Part shown: piece by piece, positions 46,491 to 63,453 of the stretch
Numbering within the stretch: the stretch's first letter is position 1
Layout of the letters: each line of letters opens with the position of its first letter
Source of the DNA: Pleodorina starrii
Lineage: Eukaryota > Chlorophyta > Chlorophyceae > Chlamydomonadales > Volvocaceae
NCBI GenBank assembly: GCA_030267565.1
Contig: BRXU01000006.1
Span: 2,778,001-2,842,000 of the forward strand
Length of the DNA: 64,000 bases
Direction: 5' to 3'
Position numbers and translations under genes: made by a program
Notes under the pieces: generated by a model
Databases searched by the model: none
Seen by the model: the letters and a program-made list of their open reading frames with translations, nothing else
What the model was told of the DNA's origin: nothing

Positions 46491-47078
46491 TCAGAACTCG
46501 AGCAGCCGGCGATCCCGAGAGAGCAAGTCAGCGAGATGCACGGCGACCAAACGAGGGTCAAGGCAGTCTACGTGTAATGCTACCAGCTTGAGTGAACGAG
46601 GGTGATGTTCGAGACCAGGCCAGCGCGGCTCTTGCAACCGCCGGCTCCCTTAAATTTTGACAGCTCGACATACAGCTGTACGAAACAGGTTCGGCTGCGT
46701 CGACAGCCGAGTACTTTGCTGGCTGGTACTGCCAAAAACAATACGACGGCAAGATGATGAAACCCTTGGCTGCCTCGCAGGCGAGGTACGCTTGGGTTTT
46801 CATCATCATTATCAACGCATCTTCCCGCGGCGAAACACAATACTGCTGCATGCTGACCAAATTTTCGAACATATGGATGAATTAATGTTGAGTGCTTGTC
46901 GCGGTTAAGAGGCACGGGCCGCTCACGGTGGCCAACGACCGTTCCATCCACCACCCGGCGTTACAAACGGCATGGGCTCTGCCCTGCAGGTGCGGAGACC
47001 CGTGGGAACCAAGGACCCGTAGCGGGCCACGACGTCCCCGGACGTCCCTGGCGCGGCGAGTGTGGGTCCGCTAGCCGC
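46491..47078 (-). other. 3' flank of the eS12 gene with TGTAA signal
   Basis: On the minus strand TGTAA occurs at 46961-46965, 114 nt past the stop codon, and is the likely poly(A) signal. The rest, to the TRIM-like element, shows no gene. Confidence 0.55.
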
Positions 47079-48179
47079 TTAGCGGCTCTTGAGGTACTCC
47101 TGCAGCATCGACAGGCCGGCAGTCTCCTCACCGTAGTCGGTGATGACGGCGCACGAGCAGCCGACCACCTTGCGGGCCTCGCCCTGGGGGTCGATCTTGC
47201 ACAGCTGTGGAGCGGAAAGAAGCGCAGAATGGTGGGGATCAGCTTGGGACGCAGAGCGACTGCCCCTAGGTCCGTGTCACTTCAGCGACACACCAGGAGC
47301 TATCAGCAACGAATTTACGAGGCATGGCGCATGGCTCAATAGTTGGCGGGTCGTCCTGCCAGCAAGATGATCCATTCCCACCCGAGCTTGGCGTGGCAAT
47401 TGGCTCCCCCTCACGCCCCCCCAACCGCCATCCCCACTTACGCCGCACCACTGGCCCAGCTGCTTGTTCTCCGGCACGGAGATCAGGTTGACGTTGTGCT
47501 CACCGCACAGCGCCTCAATCAGCTTCTTGTAGTCGGGCTGGTTGCAGTCCTCCGCCAGGATGCAGAGCTGAGCCTGGCCCTTCTCAATGGCCCTACACGA
47601 TTAGGACATCGGGCGACAATGAGAGGGAGGTAGGCTCAGTGCCGGTACAGGCACGAGGGCGGTAGCGCGCTCCAGTTGTGGCACATGATTCGCATTCTAC
47701 TGCAGAGGCGCACCTCCGGGGAAAGGGTTTGGTTGAGAGCGAGGGACTACACACAGGGGCTACTGTCCGGAAGTCCCCAAACCCCAGAAGGCGCTTACCT
47801 GCAGGCCTCGTGCAGGCCACGGCACAGGCCGTCGTGCGCCAGGGCCTTCTTCAGGACCATCTGCACGGCCGTGTTGATGTCCATCGGCTCGCCGGGGGCG
47901 GCGGCCTCCTCCACAACCACAGGGGCAGCCTCTCTGCAGGGGCGGCATAGGGTAACTCATTACATACTTTCTTGCTGTAGCATGTACAGTGCATCAAGGA
48001 AGGGAAGTCTAGGCACATGACGCCAGGTTTGGTCCGAAGGAACGGACTGTAAGAAGCTTTAATCCGAAAAAAACGAGGACATCACTGCTAAGCCATACCA
48101 ATTCATCACACGCAGAACATTGCGTGTGAACGAGACGGAAAGAGATGCCGGCGACCTTTGCCACTCACCCGTCAGACAT
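47079..48179 (-). CDS. RPS12: 40S ribosomal protein S12 (eS12)
   Basis: Component of the head of the small cytosolic ribosomal subunit. Exons 48179-48169, 47933-47799, 47592-47442 and 47204-47079 join in phase to 140 residues, the normal eS12 length. The first exon holds only MSD plus two bases. An acidic Ala/Glu/Pro leader ([18 protein letters not shown]) precedes the conserved core: [57 protein letters not shown] and [19 protein letters not shown]. These define the family without ambiguity. It is divergent from the UDP-glucose 4-epimerase gene, with 409 bp between start codons. Confidence 0.96.
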
Positions 48180-48588
48180 GTTGGTCCTCGGCTGAAAAAG
48201 CCTCCCAAGTCTTCTGTCCTAGAGGTTCTGCGAGTAGCGCAGGAAGCACAGGGTAAAGGGGCGATGAAGTGCACCCGCCGCCGGCTTGCGGCCGTCGTCA
48301 AGCTAAGTAATAACTTCTAATCTATAACATTGCAAATTCTCACCAGAAAAAATGGTAGCGTTGGCCCCTGAGAGCAAGAGAGAGGGAAGCTCGGCAGTGC
48401 CAACGCGCTATGAGTCGCGTCGAGTACGGCACATTTTACGGCAAAGTCAAGCGAATGAAAAGCGAAATCCTTCCATACCTCCTTTGGCATGCCTCGACTT
48501 TCGCGAGGCTCTCGGTCCTTAGGACGCCAAAAATTATTTTAGGGTACCACTCCTCTGCAGTTGTGTTGACGTTGAACCTGTTGTAAAG
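48180..48588. promoter_or_regulatory. Divergent promoter region of eS12 and UDP-glucose 4-epimerase
   Basis: 409 bp between divergent start codons. No clear TATA box is visible on either side. Confidence 0.5.
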
Positions 48589-52648
<4,060 letters not shown>

Positions 52649-53891
52649 AGTGTGAACTGACTGGCGGCGCGGGGTGCAGGAACGCAGCGGCGCGGGCTGG
52701 CGACTGCAGGAGCAGGAGGGCGGCAGCCTGGCGTGAACAGGAGACGGCTTGGGACGGGGGCACTGGGCAGCGGAGCCCTTGTCGCGCGCTGGGAGGGTGG
52801 CGCTGAGTCGGGTCTTTTGGCTCTTAATTTCGTAGGACACATCGGTCCCCGTGGGACTGTCATGGAGGTTCCGGAAGAATCAAACACGGGTCGGCTCTTG
52901 TCTGTGGTTGGCAGGGCCGGCGCCAGGGTGGCAGAGTGTGAAGTCCATCAAGGTGTGAAGTCCATGGGCCCATACCGGGTCTGTGCGTCTCAACCGGGTC
53001 GCCGGAACTTTTAAGACCTCCAGTTCTGTCGAGTGGCTTCTAAACATGTCGTGTCGCCTTTTTACCGAAGCGGCGGGGCTGTGAAAGCTGCAGGAGTGAT
53101 GTATGGCCATGATGTGGCAACACTGTATGCAACATGGACTGCGGCGATGCCTGATGCACACGCACTGTACGCTGTTTAAGAGCTGCGGGTGACGCCAATG
53201 GTCGCTGTTGGGAAGTCGAAGATAGCAACGAAGCACCTGTGCTGACAGCGTGGACCACCCTGGCACCGGTTGCTTCCGGTCAGCTAGGCCGCAGCTGCTT
53301 GGCACTGCGCAAGGCTTGCGATGGGGTGGGGCCTTAAGCGGAAGGCGCTATATCTAAAGCCGGACGTGTACAGCTGGGGCCGCATTGCGCCTTCCCTGCG
53401 GAAATCCTTAGTAAGTTGCGTGGCAGTGGACAGAGGTTCCTCGGTTCATACAGGCCTTACAGACCCAGCTACTAGGCGAACAAACTAAGAGGTCTCCTAG
53501 CAGCCAAAGACACTCCTCGGGACGTCCCCTTCCTCAGCCCTGAAGGGTATGAGGCGGAGCCAGGCGGAGCGGTGCCTTGATGCAATATGCGACAGGTAGA
53601 TGACTGTGCGTTGGAACACTTCCGTCCAACTAAGGGCTAAATTGCCGGCTTAATACCGCGTCGTGCGCATCAACGGCAAGAAGGTAGGCAGGCAGGTTGG
53701 TTGGCAGTTGTCTGAATCAACCGAAAATCCCCAGGTACAGCACTGCAGTTTTACTTCGGCCAGGCTGCAGGAAACCAGGAACTTGTTAACTTTTCTTAAT
53801 ATTTTTAGCAGCTTACGATTATATGCCCGGCCTTACTTAGTACATAAAGTAATCAGCCGGCAGCACCCTTACAGGGGCTGTAGTAAACAAA
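52649..53891 (+). other. 3' flank of the epimerase gene and upstream region of the polynucleotide phosphorylase gene
   Basis: About 1.2 kb with no supported gene. No TGTAA was found soon after the epimerase stop codon. Confidence 0.45.
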
Positions 53892-56800
53892 ATGTTTTCC
53901 TCTTTGAAAGCCCACAACGTGGGCCAAGCGCCAACGGGACGCAGTTACGGCGCTGACTTCGCTCAGTTTGTGGTCCCCGTGCGGACTACCAAGCAGTTCC
54001 TTTCCTTTCCTTTTGCCGGAACAAATAAGCACACGCTTCTTACGTTTGGGAAGTCTCACCCATTGCTGTCAAAGGCTCGCAAAGTCGCCGCGGCAGCTCA
54101 GCTTGTGCCTGCGACGTATGCTGCACCGACGGCGGAGGCGATAGTGCTGGAAGTGCCAGGCAGCGCACAGGTGCGATTTTTATTTTGCACATTGGGGCCA
54201 GACGTCACCTGCGTGCACGCTTCGAGGGTTCGTAGGACACCGTCTGTCGGTCGGAACGCCGATGCTGTGGGAAAAACACGAAACCGGGCAAACGCAAGGT
54301 ACCTGCGGCGCTAACAGCGACTGTAATCAGGTTTGAAATTTGCCAAATGGAACCATCCAAGTCACCATGTCTCTTTCGTTCTTCCGAGGTCAGGAGCCCA
54401 GCCGTAACACCCCTCTTCACCGCCCCAGCTGTCGCCCATCCTCCACCCTTTCCATCCCCCATTGCCCCTCTCCCTGTGTCGCTCCCGGCCCCGCACATCC
54501 TTCCTCTAGACCATCAAGCTCGAGACGGGCGAGATTGGCCGCCAGGCGAACGGCGCCGTCATGGCAACCTACGGCGAGACCATGATCTACGCCACCGCCT
54601 GCTGCTCCTCCTCCCCCACCGGCGACGGCTCCTTCACGCCGCTGACAGTTAACTACGCGGAGCGCTTCAGCGCGGCCGGCCGCACCAGGTGGGAGGTGAA
54701 GTGGGAGGTGGTGGTAATAAAGAAGCAGCAAAGTGACGCAGCAAAGTGACGGAGATGGCGTTGGCGAGCGGACCCGGAGCCCGGCAAGGACCTAAGGACC
54801 CCGGGGGCCTGACCCGCGATTTGGGTCGGGGCCCAGCGAAACGGCTGGCTCTGGGCAACCACTGCGCCGCCCATCCTGCCGCTCCCGCTGCCGCTGCTTC
54901 TACCCCCGACTCGAGCCGACCCAAATTCGAATGGACACCCTGCCCCGTTTCTCTGACCCGTCAAACCCTACGAAGAATCCGAACGATGAACTGAACGAAC
55001 TGAACTGAACCGTCCCCCAACCTTCCCGATCCCCCAACCACCCCACCCGTCCACCCAGCGGCGGCTTCGTGAAGCGCGACGGCCGGCCCCGGGATGCCGA
55101 GGTGCTGGTCAGCCGCCTGGTGGACCGACCGCTGCGGCCCATGTTCGCAAAGGGATGGGCCAACGAGACGCAGGTAGGTGTGTGCGTGTGGGGGGGGGGG
55201 CGGTGTGGGTGCCGGGGATGTGTCGGGCTTCGGGTCTGGCATCGATCAGCCACCGCCACCTCGCGGCTCCGGTTCGTAAGCGCTCACCACGTGAGTCGGC
55301 CCTAGCTTTCTTCGCCGCCACCCGCAACTGCTCGCGGCGGCTCCGCCACCTCCCCCCGCCCTCTCCGTCAATCATAAAGGTGCTGGAGTGGGTGTTGTCG
55401 TACGATGGCGTCAACGAGCCGGAGCCCATCGCCATCACCGCCGCGGCGGCGGCACTCCTGATCTCGGGTACGGCAGTACGACACCGTGTGTGTGTGGGGG
55501 GGAGCTGGAGTGGGGGTGGGTGTGGGCGCAGGTGTTGCGACTGGAATTGGGTGCGCTCTGAGCGGGCGGCCCGGGTGATGGGCTCCGGAAGGCAGAAGGA
55601 GGCAGACGGTGTGTCGGGCTGCGAGGGCGTGTGCCACTCCCGGTAGGGCAAAGGGCTTAGGGGGGAAGGGAATACAATGCGCGCTCCCGCTCCCGCTCCC
55701 GCTCCCGCTCCCCTTTCAGCCTGTACGCCAGCCCAATATGTAAGTACGTCAGCTGGCAGTACGTCAGACTGGCCTTCTTCGCCTGCCCCTCATCACCTCC
55801 TCCCCTCCGCGTCTCTTTCTCTCCCTTGCCCCCCTCCCTTTCATGCCCTCCGCCCAGACATTCCGCTGAAGAAGGCGGTTGCGGCTGTGCGGGTGGGGCT
55901 GCTGCCCGAGGAGGGATTCGTGATCAACCCCACCGTGGACCAGATGAAGGTGTGGGGTGTGTGGGGGGAGGGGGGGCATGGAGGACAGGTTAGGGAAGGT
56001 TGGGAGAGGGTTGGGTAAAGGGACGGGTTTTTTCCACTACGCCTCTCCACCACTGCGTGTGTCAGCCTGACCGCCTGACAGCTCTGGACTGCTGCACTCA
56101 CTCCCCTTTCCGCCCTCCTCCTCCGCTTGCGTCGCCTCTCCGTCCCACCGCTGCCCCCTCCTCCTCAGCCTGCGTCGCCTCTCTGCTCCACCGCCGCGTT
56201 CTCATCTGCCGTTGGTCCTCCCTCCGCCCCTCAAACCCCTCCTCCCTCCCCCCAGGTCAGCCGGTTGGACCTGATGGTGGCTGGCACTCGGGACGCCATC
56301 CTCATGATTGAGGGCTTTTGCGACTTCCTGACGGAGGAGCAGATGATCGAGGTGGGCAGGGCGGGGAAGGGAAGGGAAGGGAAGGGAAGGGAAGGGAAGG
56401 GAAGGGAAGGGAAGGGAAGGGAAGGGAAGGGAAGGGAAGGGAAGGGCCAGTGGGGGGTGGGGGTCCCAATGGAGGAGACAGGAGGAGCGTTGGAGAAGTT
56501 ACGGAGGGAGAAACGGAGGGGCCGCAGAAGATACCGTTACGGTACCGCAGGAGGGGAAGGAGGGATGGGGAGGGACGGGGTAATTAAAACGGCCCGGGGA
56601 CGGGGTGGAGGGACGGGGAGGAAGGCCAGGTAAGGAGGCGCCGGGGGGAGGAGGACAACCTCTCTACTCTGTGTTCCCTGATGCGCCTTCCCTGTCCTCC
56701 CCTTCACGACACTTGTCTCTCTCCCTCTCTCTCTTCGCCACCAACGCCTTCGCCACCATCCTCGCCTTCGCCACCGCCTCTGGACTCCTTTATAACTACT

Positions 56801-59800
56801 TTATAACTCGTAATATTCAGCTCGTCAGCTAGCCAGCTTGTCAGCTAGCCAGCTTGCTCATTCGGGCTGTTTGACTCCTTCCCCCCTCCCCCTTTCCCCC
56901 TCTCCCACTCCCCTCTCAGGCCCTGGCTCTGGGCAGCCGGGCCATCACCTCGCTGTGCCTGCAGATGGAGGCGTGGGCCAAGAAGGTTAGGCGGGGGCGG
57001 GCGGTGGAGGCGGGGGAGGTGCATGGATATATTCACGGACAGGCCGGAGCCCGGGGGGGTGGGGGTGAGGGGGGAAAGGGGGCGAGGCCCTCCTGCCGGC
57101 GGACCCAGATCGGGACCGGGTTCGCCGCCGCGCTCCGTATTGCTGAGCGCGTCAGCTTGCCGTCGCTTCGAACTGTCGTACGCTCATGTCTGCCTCGTCT
57201 CCGTCCCTGATGTGCCTCGTCTCCGTCCCTTCGCTGCGGTATCTGTTTTCTTACCCCCTGATGTGCCTCCTCTCTCCTCCTATCCTATCCACTCCTATCC
57301 ACTCCTACCCTATCCTAACCTATCCCATCCCAACCTACCCTATCCACACCTGTCCAGGTGGGCAAGCCCAAGCGCACCGACAGTGTGGTTTCGGTGCCGG
57401 AGGATCTGGAGGAGCGGCTGATGGGGCTGGTGGGGCCGCAGCTGAGGGAGGCGTACAGGTGCGGGCGTGCGCGGGCGGGGCGCATGGCGGCAAGGGAAGG
57501 GGGCAGGGGCGGGGGCTAGCTTGCGGGGTAAGACTACGAACCGCAGCCGAGTAATCGGGGCGGGGGCGGGGGAATTAGGGCTTAACACCCTAAACCCTTC
57601 CCCTCCACCGCTGGGGCCGTTCCCATGTCCGGGCCCCTCTGCCATTAGTGCACTCCCGTTTCCGACCGCTGCCACTATTACGCCCTCGTCGTCGTCGCCC
57701 CTGCCGTCGTCTCCGTCGTCCCTCCGCTGCGATGTCTTCTCTGATTGCCGCTGCCGGCTACTGTACGGCACGCGCACAGGACTTCGCTCAGCAAGGATGT
57801 TCGTGGGGCTGCGGTGGCGGAGGCGCAGGCGAGGGCGACTGCGGAGCTGGCGGGCAGCAATGGCGATACGGCGGCGGGGCCGTACACTCCGCTCCAGATC
57901 AGCATGGCGCTCAAAGTGGGTGGGCGACGTGTGGGTTTTGAGGGGTGCTGGCCAGATGCACGAGCGCCAGGCATGGGGCGGGGGAGCGGGAGGGGGATGG
58001 GCGATGGCGCCGCGCAGCAACGCATGCGAGTACGGTACCTTTCCACGTGGCTCTATCCACGTGGCTTTGGGTTGTCAGCAGGGTCGGCAAACATAAACAC
58101 AGCTAGTACGGTATGTTGGCGAGGACGCCTGCCCTAGTACAACTTGTCACGTCCATACTCCCGGCGGGAAGTGCCCAGCAGGGGTTCTGCGGGGCCGGGC
58201 CGGACCGTCCCCCTCCTGCCCACCAACCCACCGGCCCCCACTCAGACCGGCTGCCCGCTTCCTGCCGCCCATCCCCCTCGTCCTAACACTGCCGTACCGT
58301 TGTCGTGCCGTTGTCGTACTGTGTGTCGTGCTGACACCTGTCGTACGGCAGGCGGTTGAGAGCCGCGTGATGCGGTCTCTGGTGCTGGAGGAGGGCATCC
58401 GGGCTGACGGGCGGGGGGTGGCCGACATAAGGCCCATCACCAGCCGCGCGGGGCTGCTGCCCAGGACCCACGGGAGCGCGCTGTTTACGCGGGGGGAGAC
58501 GCAGGTGGGTGGGGGTGGTGGTGGAAAGAGGGGTCGGAAGGGGGGGTGGTCTCGCTCTCGCTTATCCGTCGACACTATCTGTCGACACACACGGCAAAAG
58601 GGGAGGGGTAGGTAAGAGAATGACAGTCTGAAGAGGCGAGGGATGACCAGCTGACCAACGGAGTGCGGCAGTAATCAATGGAGATGTGCAGATGTCAGAA
58701 GAGTGAGGGAGCGGGGGGTTGGAGAATGGCATGACAGTCTTAGGACCCCTCAGCCTCGCGCAACGCGCGATCCTCGTGTATGTGTCTTGCCGCGGCCAGC
58801 CGCCTCGTCATGTTGGCTTGTGATATGCCCTCCTCGACGTCCAGGCCCTCTCTTAAAGCTCCGCTGTACGGGTGATGAGGTGCTGCAAACGCCCTCCCTT
58901 GACCACCACCCCAACTCCCCACCCGGCCCGCCCCGCCCCGTTCTCCCCCCCCCCCCCAAACCACCACCCCACCCCACCCCACCAGGCCATCTGCGTCACC
59001 ACGCTGGGCACCGCCAGCGACGCGCTGCGGGCGGACAGCATGCGCAAGGTACGTACGACAGTACGACAGCCGTACGACAGCACGACGCGCGTCTGCGCAG
59101 GCGTCGAGCGCCTTTATGGCCCACCGCTGAGCTGGGCTGGGCTGGGCTGGGCTGGTGATCCGCTGCAACTAGTACGGGTATTGCATGGTCACTCAAACAA
59201 CCCCCCCATGCGCCGGTCACGTTCTTTTCGGTGCGTACTTCTTTGGCCCTCAATGAATTGTCGTTCACGCGGTTTAGCACGTTAGCACACAGCCCCCTGT
59301 CCTCCCAAACAGCTCCTACGTGTGCATCACCGATTCACCGTTCACCGCGCGGCGCGGCGTGCCATGCCGTAGTCTTGATGCAGTACTCTTGATGCCTTAC
59401 TCTTGATGCCGGTCAACAGGCCGACGGTGAGGACGTGGAGGCGGGGCGGTTCTACCTGCAGTACCACTTCCCTCCCTCGAGCGTGGGGGAGACGGGCCGC
59501 GTGGGGGCGCCAGGTAGGTTGCGGGATGGGGGGAAAAGGGGCAAGGCGGGGAGGGGTTGTCTGAACGGAGGCTGAGCCGAACGGAACCAGAAGCGAGGTG
59601 GTCTCCTTAAGGGGGAGGGGTGGAAACGGGATGAAGGGAGCAAAGCGATACAGCAAGGGGGCAGGAGAGGTCAGCGGGATCTTCTTTTCACTTCCCCCCC
59701 CCCCGACACGGCCTTCTTCTGTTACCGGTACTTCACCGTTCACGGGCTCCGACCTATACCGATACGTGGATAACCCCCCTCCTGCTGCTGCTTCAGGCCG

Positions 59801-62800
59801 GCGCGAGTTGGGTCACGGCGAGCTGGCCCAGCGGGCTCTCGCCCCCGTGCTGCCCCCCACCGAGACCTTCCCCTACACCGTCCGCCTGGAGTCAACCATC
59901 ACCGAGTCCAACGGATCCTCCTCCATGGCCTCCGTCTGCGGGGGCTGCCTGGCGCTGCAGGACGCGGGTGGGTGGTTGGGGTTGGGGTTGGGGTTGGATG
60001 GGGTTGGGGTGGGGTGGGGTGGGCGGATGGCTGGGTGGTTGCCCTGGTGTTGCGGCGGGGGTGGAACTTGGGGGGAGGGGAGGGAGGGGGCGTGTGTGCA
60101 ATGACTTCTGGGTTGGTGTTGAGCGCGTGGTTGGTTAGGAAAAGGGATAGGAAGGAATTGGGAAAGGGAGGGTCGGGAAGGAGGGTCGGGAAGGAGGTAA
60201 AGGGGGGGTTAAACGGGGTGAGGTTAGTGGCTCGGGGCTAGAACCGGCGGGTCCATCCAGGGCCGGGGCGGTTGACCAGGTGGGTGGGGCGGAAAGAGGG
60301 ACCTGGGCGGGCCGCCGTTTCTACACCCCTCCTCCCGTTCCCCAACCGTCCAACGCCACCCGATCACCCCACCTCTCCCGCCCCCCGCCCCCCGCAGGCG
60401 TGCCCATCTCCCGGCCCGTGGCGGGTATCGCTATGGGCCTTATCCTGGAGCCGCCCTCCTCCTCCGGCCCCGCCTCCTCCTCCTCCTCCCCCCAGTCTCC
60501 GCCGGCCTCCCCCCGTCATGTGGTCCTATCCGACATCCTGGGCAGCGAGGATGCGCTGGGGGACATGGACTTCAAGGTGGCGGGAGACAGGGACGCCATC
60601 ACCGCCTTCCAGATGGACATCAAGGTCAGCGGAGGGGGGCGCTTCGCTGGGCGCTTCGCGCTGGGGCCCCGCCCAAAAAGATACCGCAGCGAAGGGATGA
60701 AAGACGGCGTTAGCGGACGGACCCGGAACCCGGCAATACGTACCGAGCATACCTGTAACCTGACCAAGACGAGAAACGCAGCGACCGCGTCGTCGCCAGA
60801 CCAACCCAGACGAACCCAGAGGGGCTGAGGGGGCTATGGGTTGCGGGGTAAATGGGGGCATGGGGAGGGCTGCCCCCCCTCCCAACTGCGCCGTGTCCTT
60901 CCGCGTCTGCTGCCCCACGCCCCGTCTTTCCGCCGTGTCCTTCCGCGCCGCCGCCTCCGCCTCCTGCTCCTGCGTGCAGGTGGAGGGCATCACTCTTGAC
61001 ATCATGGCTGCAGCGCTGGCTCAGGCCAAGGCGGGTCGGCAGCACATCCTGGACCAGATGGAGAGGTGCAGCCCGCCGCCGGCGGGGGCGCTCAGCTCCT
61101 ACGCGCCGCGCATGATGAGGACCACGGTGCGGGAGGGGGGGAGGCGAGGGGTAGGGATGGGGTGAGGGAGGCTGGGGCTGGGACGGGACTGGGCTGGGCG
61201 GACAAAGGTGAATAGGTGCGGGCTGGGGCTGTGTGGGGGCTGGGGCCAGGAAGTGGGCTACTGCGGCGGTGCGATCGTCATGAATGACATACCGGTACCT
61301 CGGGGACTAACGCAAGTTTGCTGGCCCCCAGGTCGACCCCACCAAGATCGGAGTGGTGATCGGCGGGGGGGGCCGCACCATCAAGCAGCTCAAGGAGGTC
61401 ACCGGAGTCACCGCAATCGACATCGACGAGGAGGGAAGGGTGGGTGCCGGGGGGGAGGGGCGGGCGGGGGGGGTGGCGGGTGGGTTTGGCGTCGGCGTTG
61501 GAGCGGGCAGGGAGGCGGACACGGTAGGAGACGCGGGTGGGGGTTGTGTTAGTGTGTGTGGGTGGGGTGGGGTGGGCGGGGGGGAGTTCGAGGTTGGGGT
61601 TGCTGGGGGGTGGATAGGCGCCTCTCTCCCAATGCCTCCCGCTCCCCGCCCTTCGTTCCACCTCCCGCCCTACGTACCGGTAGCTTTGACCGCAGCTTCT
61701 GCTTCGTTTCTTCACTCCGCACTCTCCGGCCTTGGGTTCTCCTTCAAGAGAGAGAGAGAGCTTTGCCACCACCATCACCTCCGCCAACATTGCCATCGCC
61801 ACTCTTGGCATATATTTCTCGCCTTTCCAGCTCCGCCGCAGCTTGCCAATCCACCGAACTTGGTCCTCTACGTACGCGAAAGCACCTGCGAAGCTTACCT
61901 GCTCGGGGACGCGCATTGTTCCTTATCGGACGGTTCCGGTCCACTCTGTCCTCCCCCCACCCCCTTTTCTTCCTTCAGGTCAACATTGTGGGTCCCGACG
62001 AGGCTGCCGCCTCTCAGGCCCTGGAGCTCATCAACCTGCTGGTGTCGGACCCAGAGCCGGGGACGGTGCTCAGGTGGGGGTCAGGGAGTGATATGCTCCT
62101 TTATATAAAAATGAATCATTGCGGACGGTGCTCAGGTGGGGGCAGGAAAAACGATACCGCGGCGGAGGGACGTAGGTGACCGAGGCGGTGGGGTGGGGCT
62201 GGGGACCGGAGTGAGGGCCGGGGGGGGGGGCAGCGGGCAGGTGGCTGGCTGGAGGGGGCCCTCGCGCCTCTTGCCTCTCGCCTCTTCCATTGACACATGC
62301 TTACATTCTTACATGGCCATGTCGCCTGCGTGATTCCGCCCTTGCGTCCCGTGACCAGCCCCACTGTCCCCACCTGCCAATCTACTCCCTCGGCCCCTCT
62401 TAACCCCTCGGCCCCTCTTAACCCCTCGGCCCCTCTTAACCCCTCGGCCCCTCTTAACCCCTCGGCCCCTCTTAACCCCTCGGCCCCTCTTAACCCCTCG
62501 GCCCCTCTTAACCCCTCGGCCCCTCTTAACCCCTCGGCCCCTCTTAACCCCTCGGCCCCTCTTAACCCCTCGGCCCCTCTTAACCCCTCGGCCCCTCTTA
62601 ACCTCCCGACCTCAGGAAGCGGACGGTGCTGGGTGTGACGGCCTTTGGCTGCTTCGTGGAGCTGTGCCCGGGGAGGCAGGTGAGGAGGGAGAGGGGAGGG
62701 TCGGAGGTTCTCTGTAATAGCCTTATAGGGAGAGGTGGGGGCGGGGGGGGGGGAAGGGAGCGGGCGGGCGGTGCGTTGCTTTTGGGTGGGGGGTGATGGT

Positions 62801-63453
62801 GATGACAGGGGTCCACAGACTTCGTTCCACAGACTTCGTTCGCGAATACCCGCTTGGCCTCCGTTCGCTATTGCTTAGTGCTTCTTCGTTTCTCTCCTCG
62901 CCCCTCCAACTCCCCTTTCCTGCCCCTTGTACTCCCCTACCTCTCACCTAAACAAAACCCGCGTCTCCCCTCCCCCCCTTCCTCCCTCCCCACTTCCTGC
63001 AGGGCCTGGTTCACGTCAGCGAGCTGTCCGATCCTCCCCCCGCTGACGTGGCCTCAGTGGTCAAGGTGGGAGACATCATGGATGTCATGGTGCTGTCATC
63101 GGACGGGGGGAAGGTGAGCAGGGATGGGATGGGATGGGGGGATGGGATGGGATGGGTGTCGTGGGTGGGCTGTGTCTGACTTGGTGGCCGGCGGGAGGTC
63201 GGGGCCCGACCACCCTCACCCACACCATCTCCCACTCCCTTCTCAACCCACTCTCCCTCACTCCCCTCACCACCAGGTGTCTCTGAGCCATCGGGCGGTT
63301 GCCATGATGGACCGGGGAGAGACCTACACCCACAAGCGGGCACCCGCGCCGGCCGGCGGGCGGACGGGGATGGCGCTAGGCGGCGGCGGTGGGCGGGGCG
63401 GCGGCGGCGGGCGGGGAGGCGGCGGCGGCATGGACCGCGGACGGCGGATGTAG
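53892..63453 (+). CDS. PNP1: Polynucleotide phosphorylase, plastid type
   Basis: Phosphorolytic 3'-5' exoribonuclease and polymerase that processes and degrades organelle RNA. Twenty exons join in phase to 853 residues: 53892-54170, 54510-54688, 55059-55173, 55380-55467, 55858-55949, 56256-56351, 56920-56985, 57358-57458, 57780-57915, 58352-58504, 58986-59048, 59420-59513, 59797-59967, 60398-60624, 60980-61126, 61332-61439, 61979-62073, 62616-62679, 63003-63113 and 63277-63453. The first 75 or so residues are basic and Ser/Ala-rich, a plausible transit peptide. RNase PH domain 1 follows (about 90-305; [31 protein letters not shown]), then the helical domain and RNase PH domain 2 (about 390-650; [29 protein letters not shown] with the catalytic Asp/Asp/Lys set). 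The KH domain has [16 protein letters not shown]1 has AFGCFVEL and [10 protein letters not shown], and a Gly/Arg-rich tail ends the protein. All active-site residues are intact. Confidence 0.95.
56369..56444. repeat. (GGGAA)n microsatellite in intron 6 of the phosphorylase gene
   Basis: About 15 uninterrupted GGGAA units, starting 18 bp after the splice donor. Confidence 0.9.
59718..59777. repeat. Dispersed intronic repeat shared with the CDK8-type gene (family 2)
   Basis: CACCGTTCACGGGCTCCGAC and the following CTATAC...ATAACC block match 497-545 in intron 2 of the CDK8-type gene, at the 3' end of intron 12 here. Confidence 0.65.
60674..60740 (-). repeat. Dispersed intronic repeat containing ATACCGCAGCGAAG (family 1)
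   Basis: AAGATACCGCAGCGAAGGGA, then GGCGTTAGCGGACGGACC and CCCGGAACCCGGCAA. Its reverse complement recurs at 1971-2018 and partly at 1301-1340, 57211-57255 and 62145-62175. The GGCGTT...GAGCGGACCCGGAGCCC part alone recurs at about 54755-54790. Confidence 0.7.
62388..62603. repeat. 18-bp minisatellite in intron 17 of the phosphorylase gene
   Basis: Twelve near-perfect copies of CGGCCCCTCTTAACCCCT run to within about 13 bp of the 3' splice site at 62615. Confidence 0.92.
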
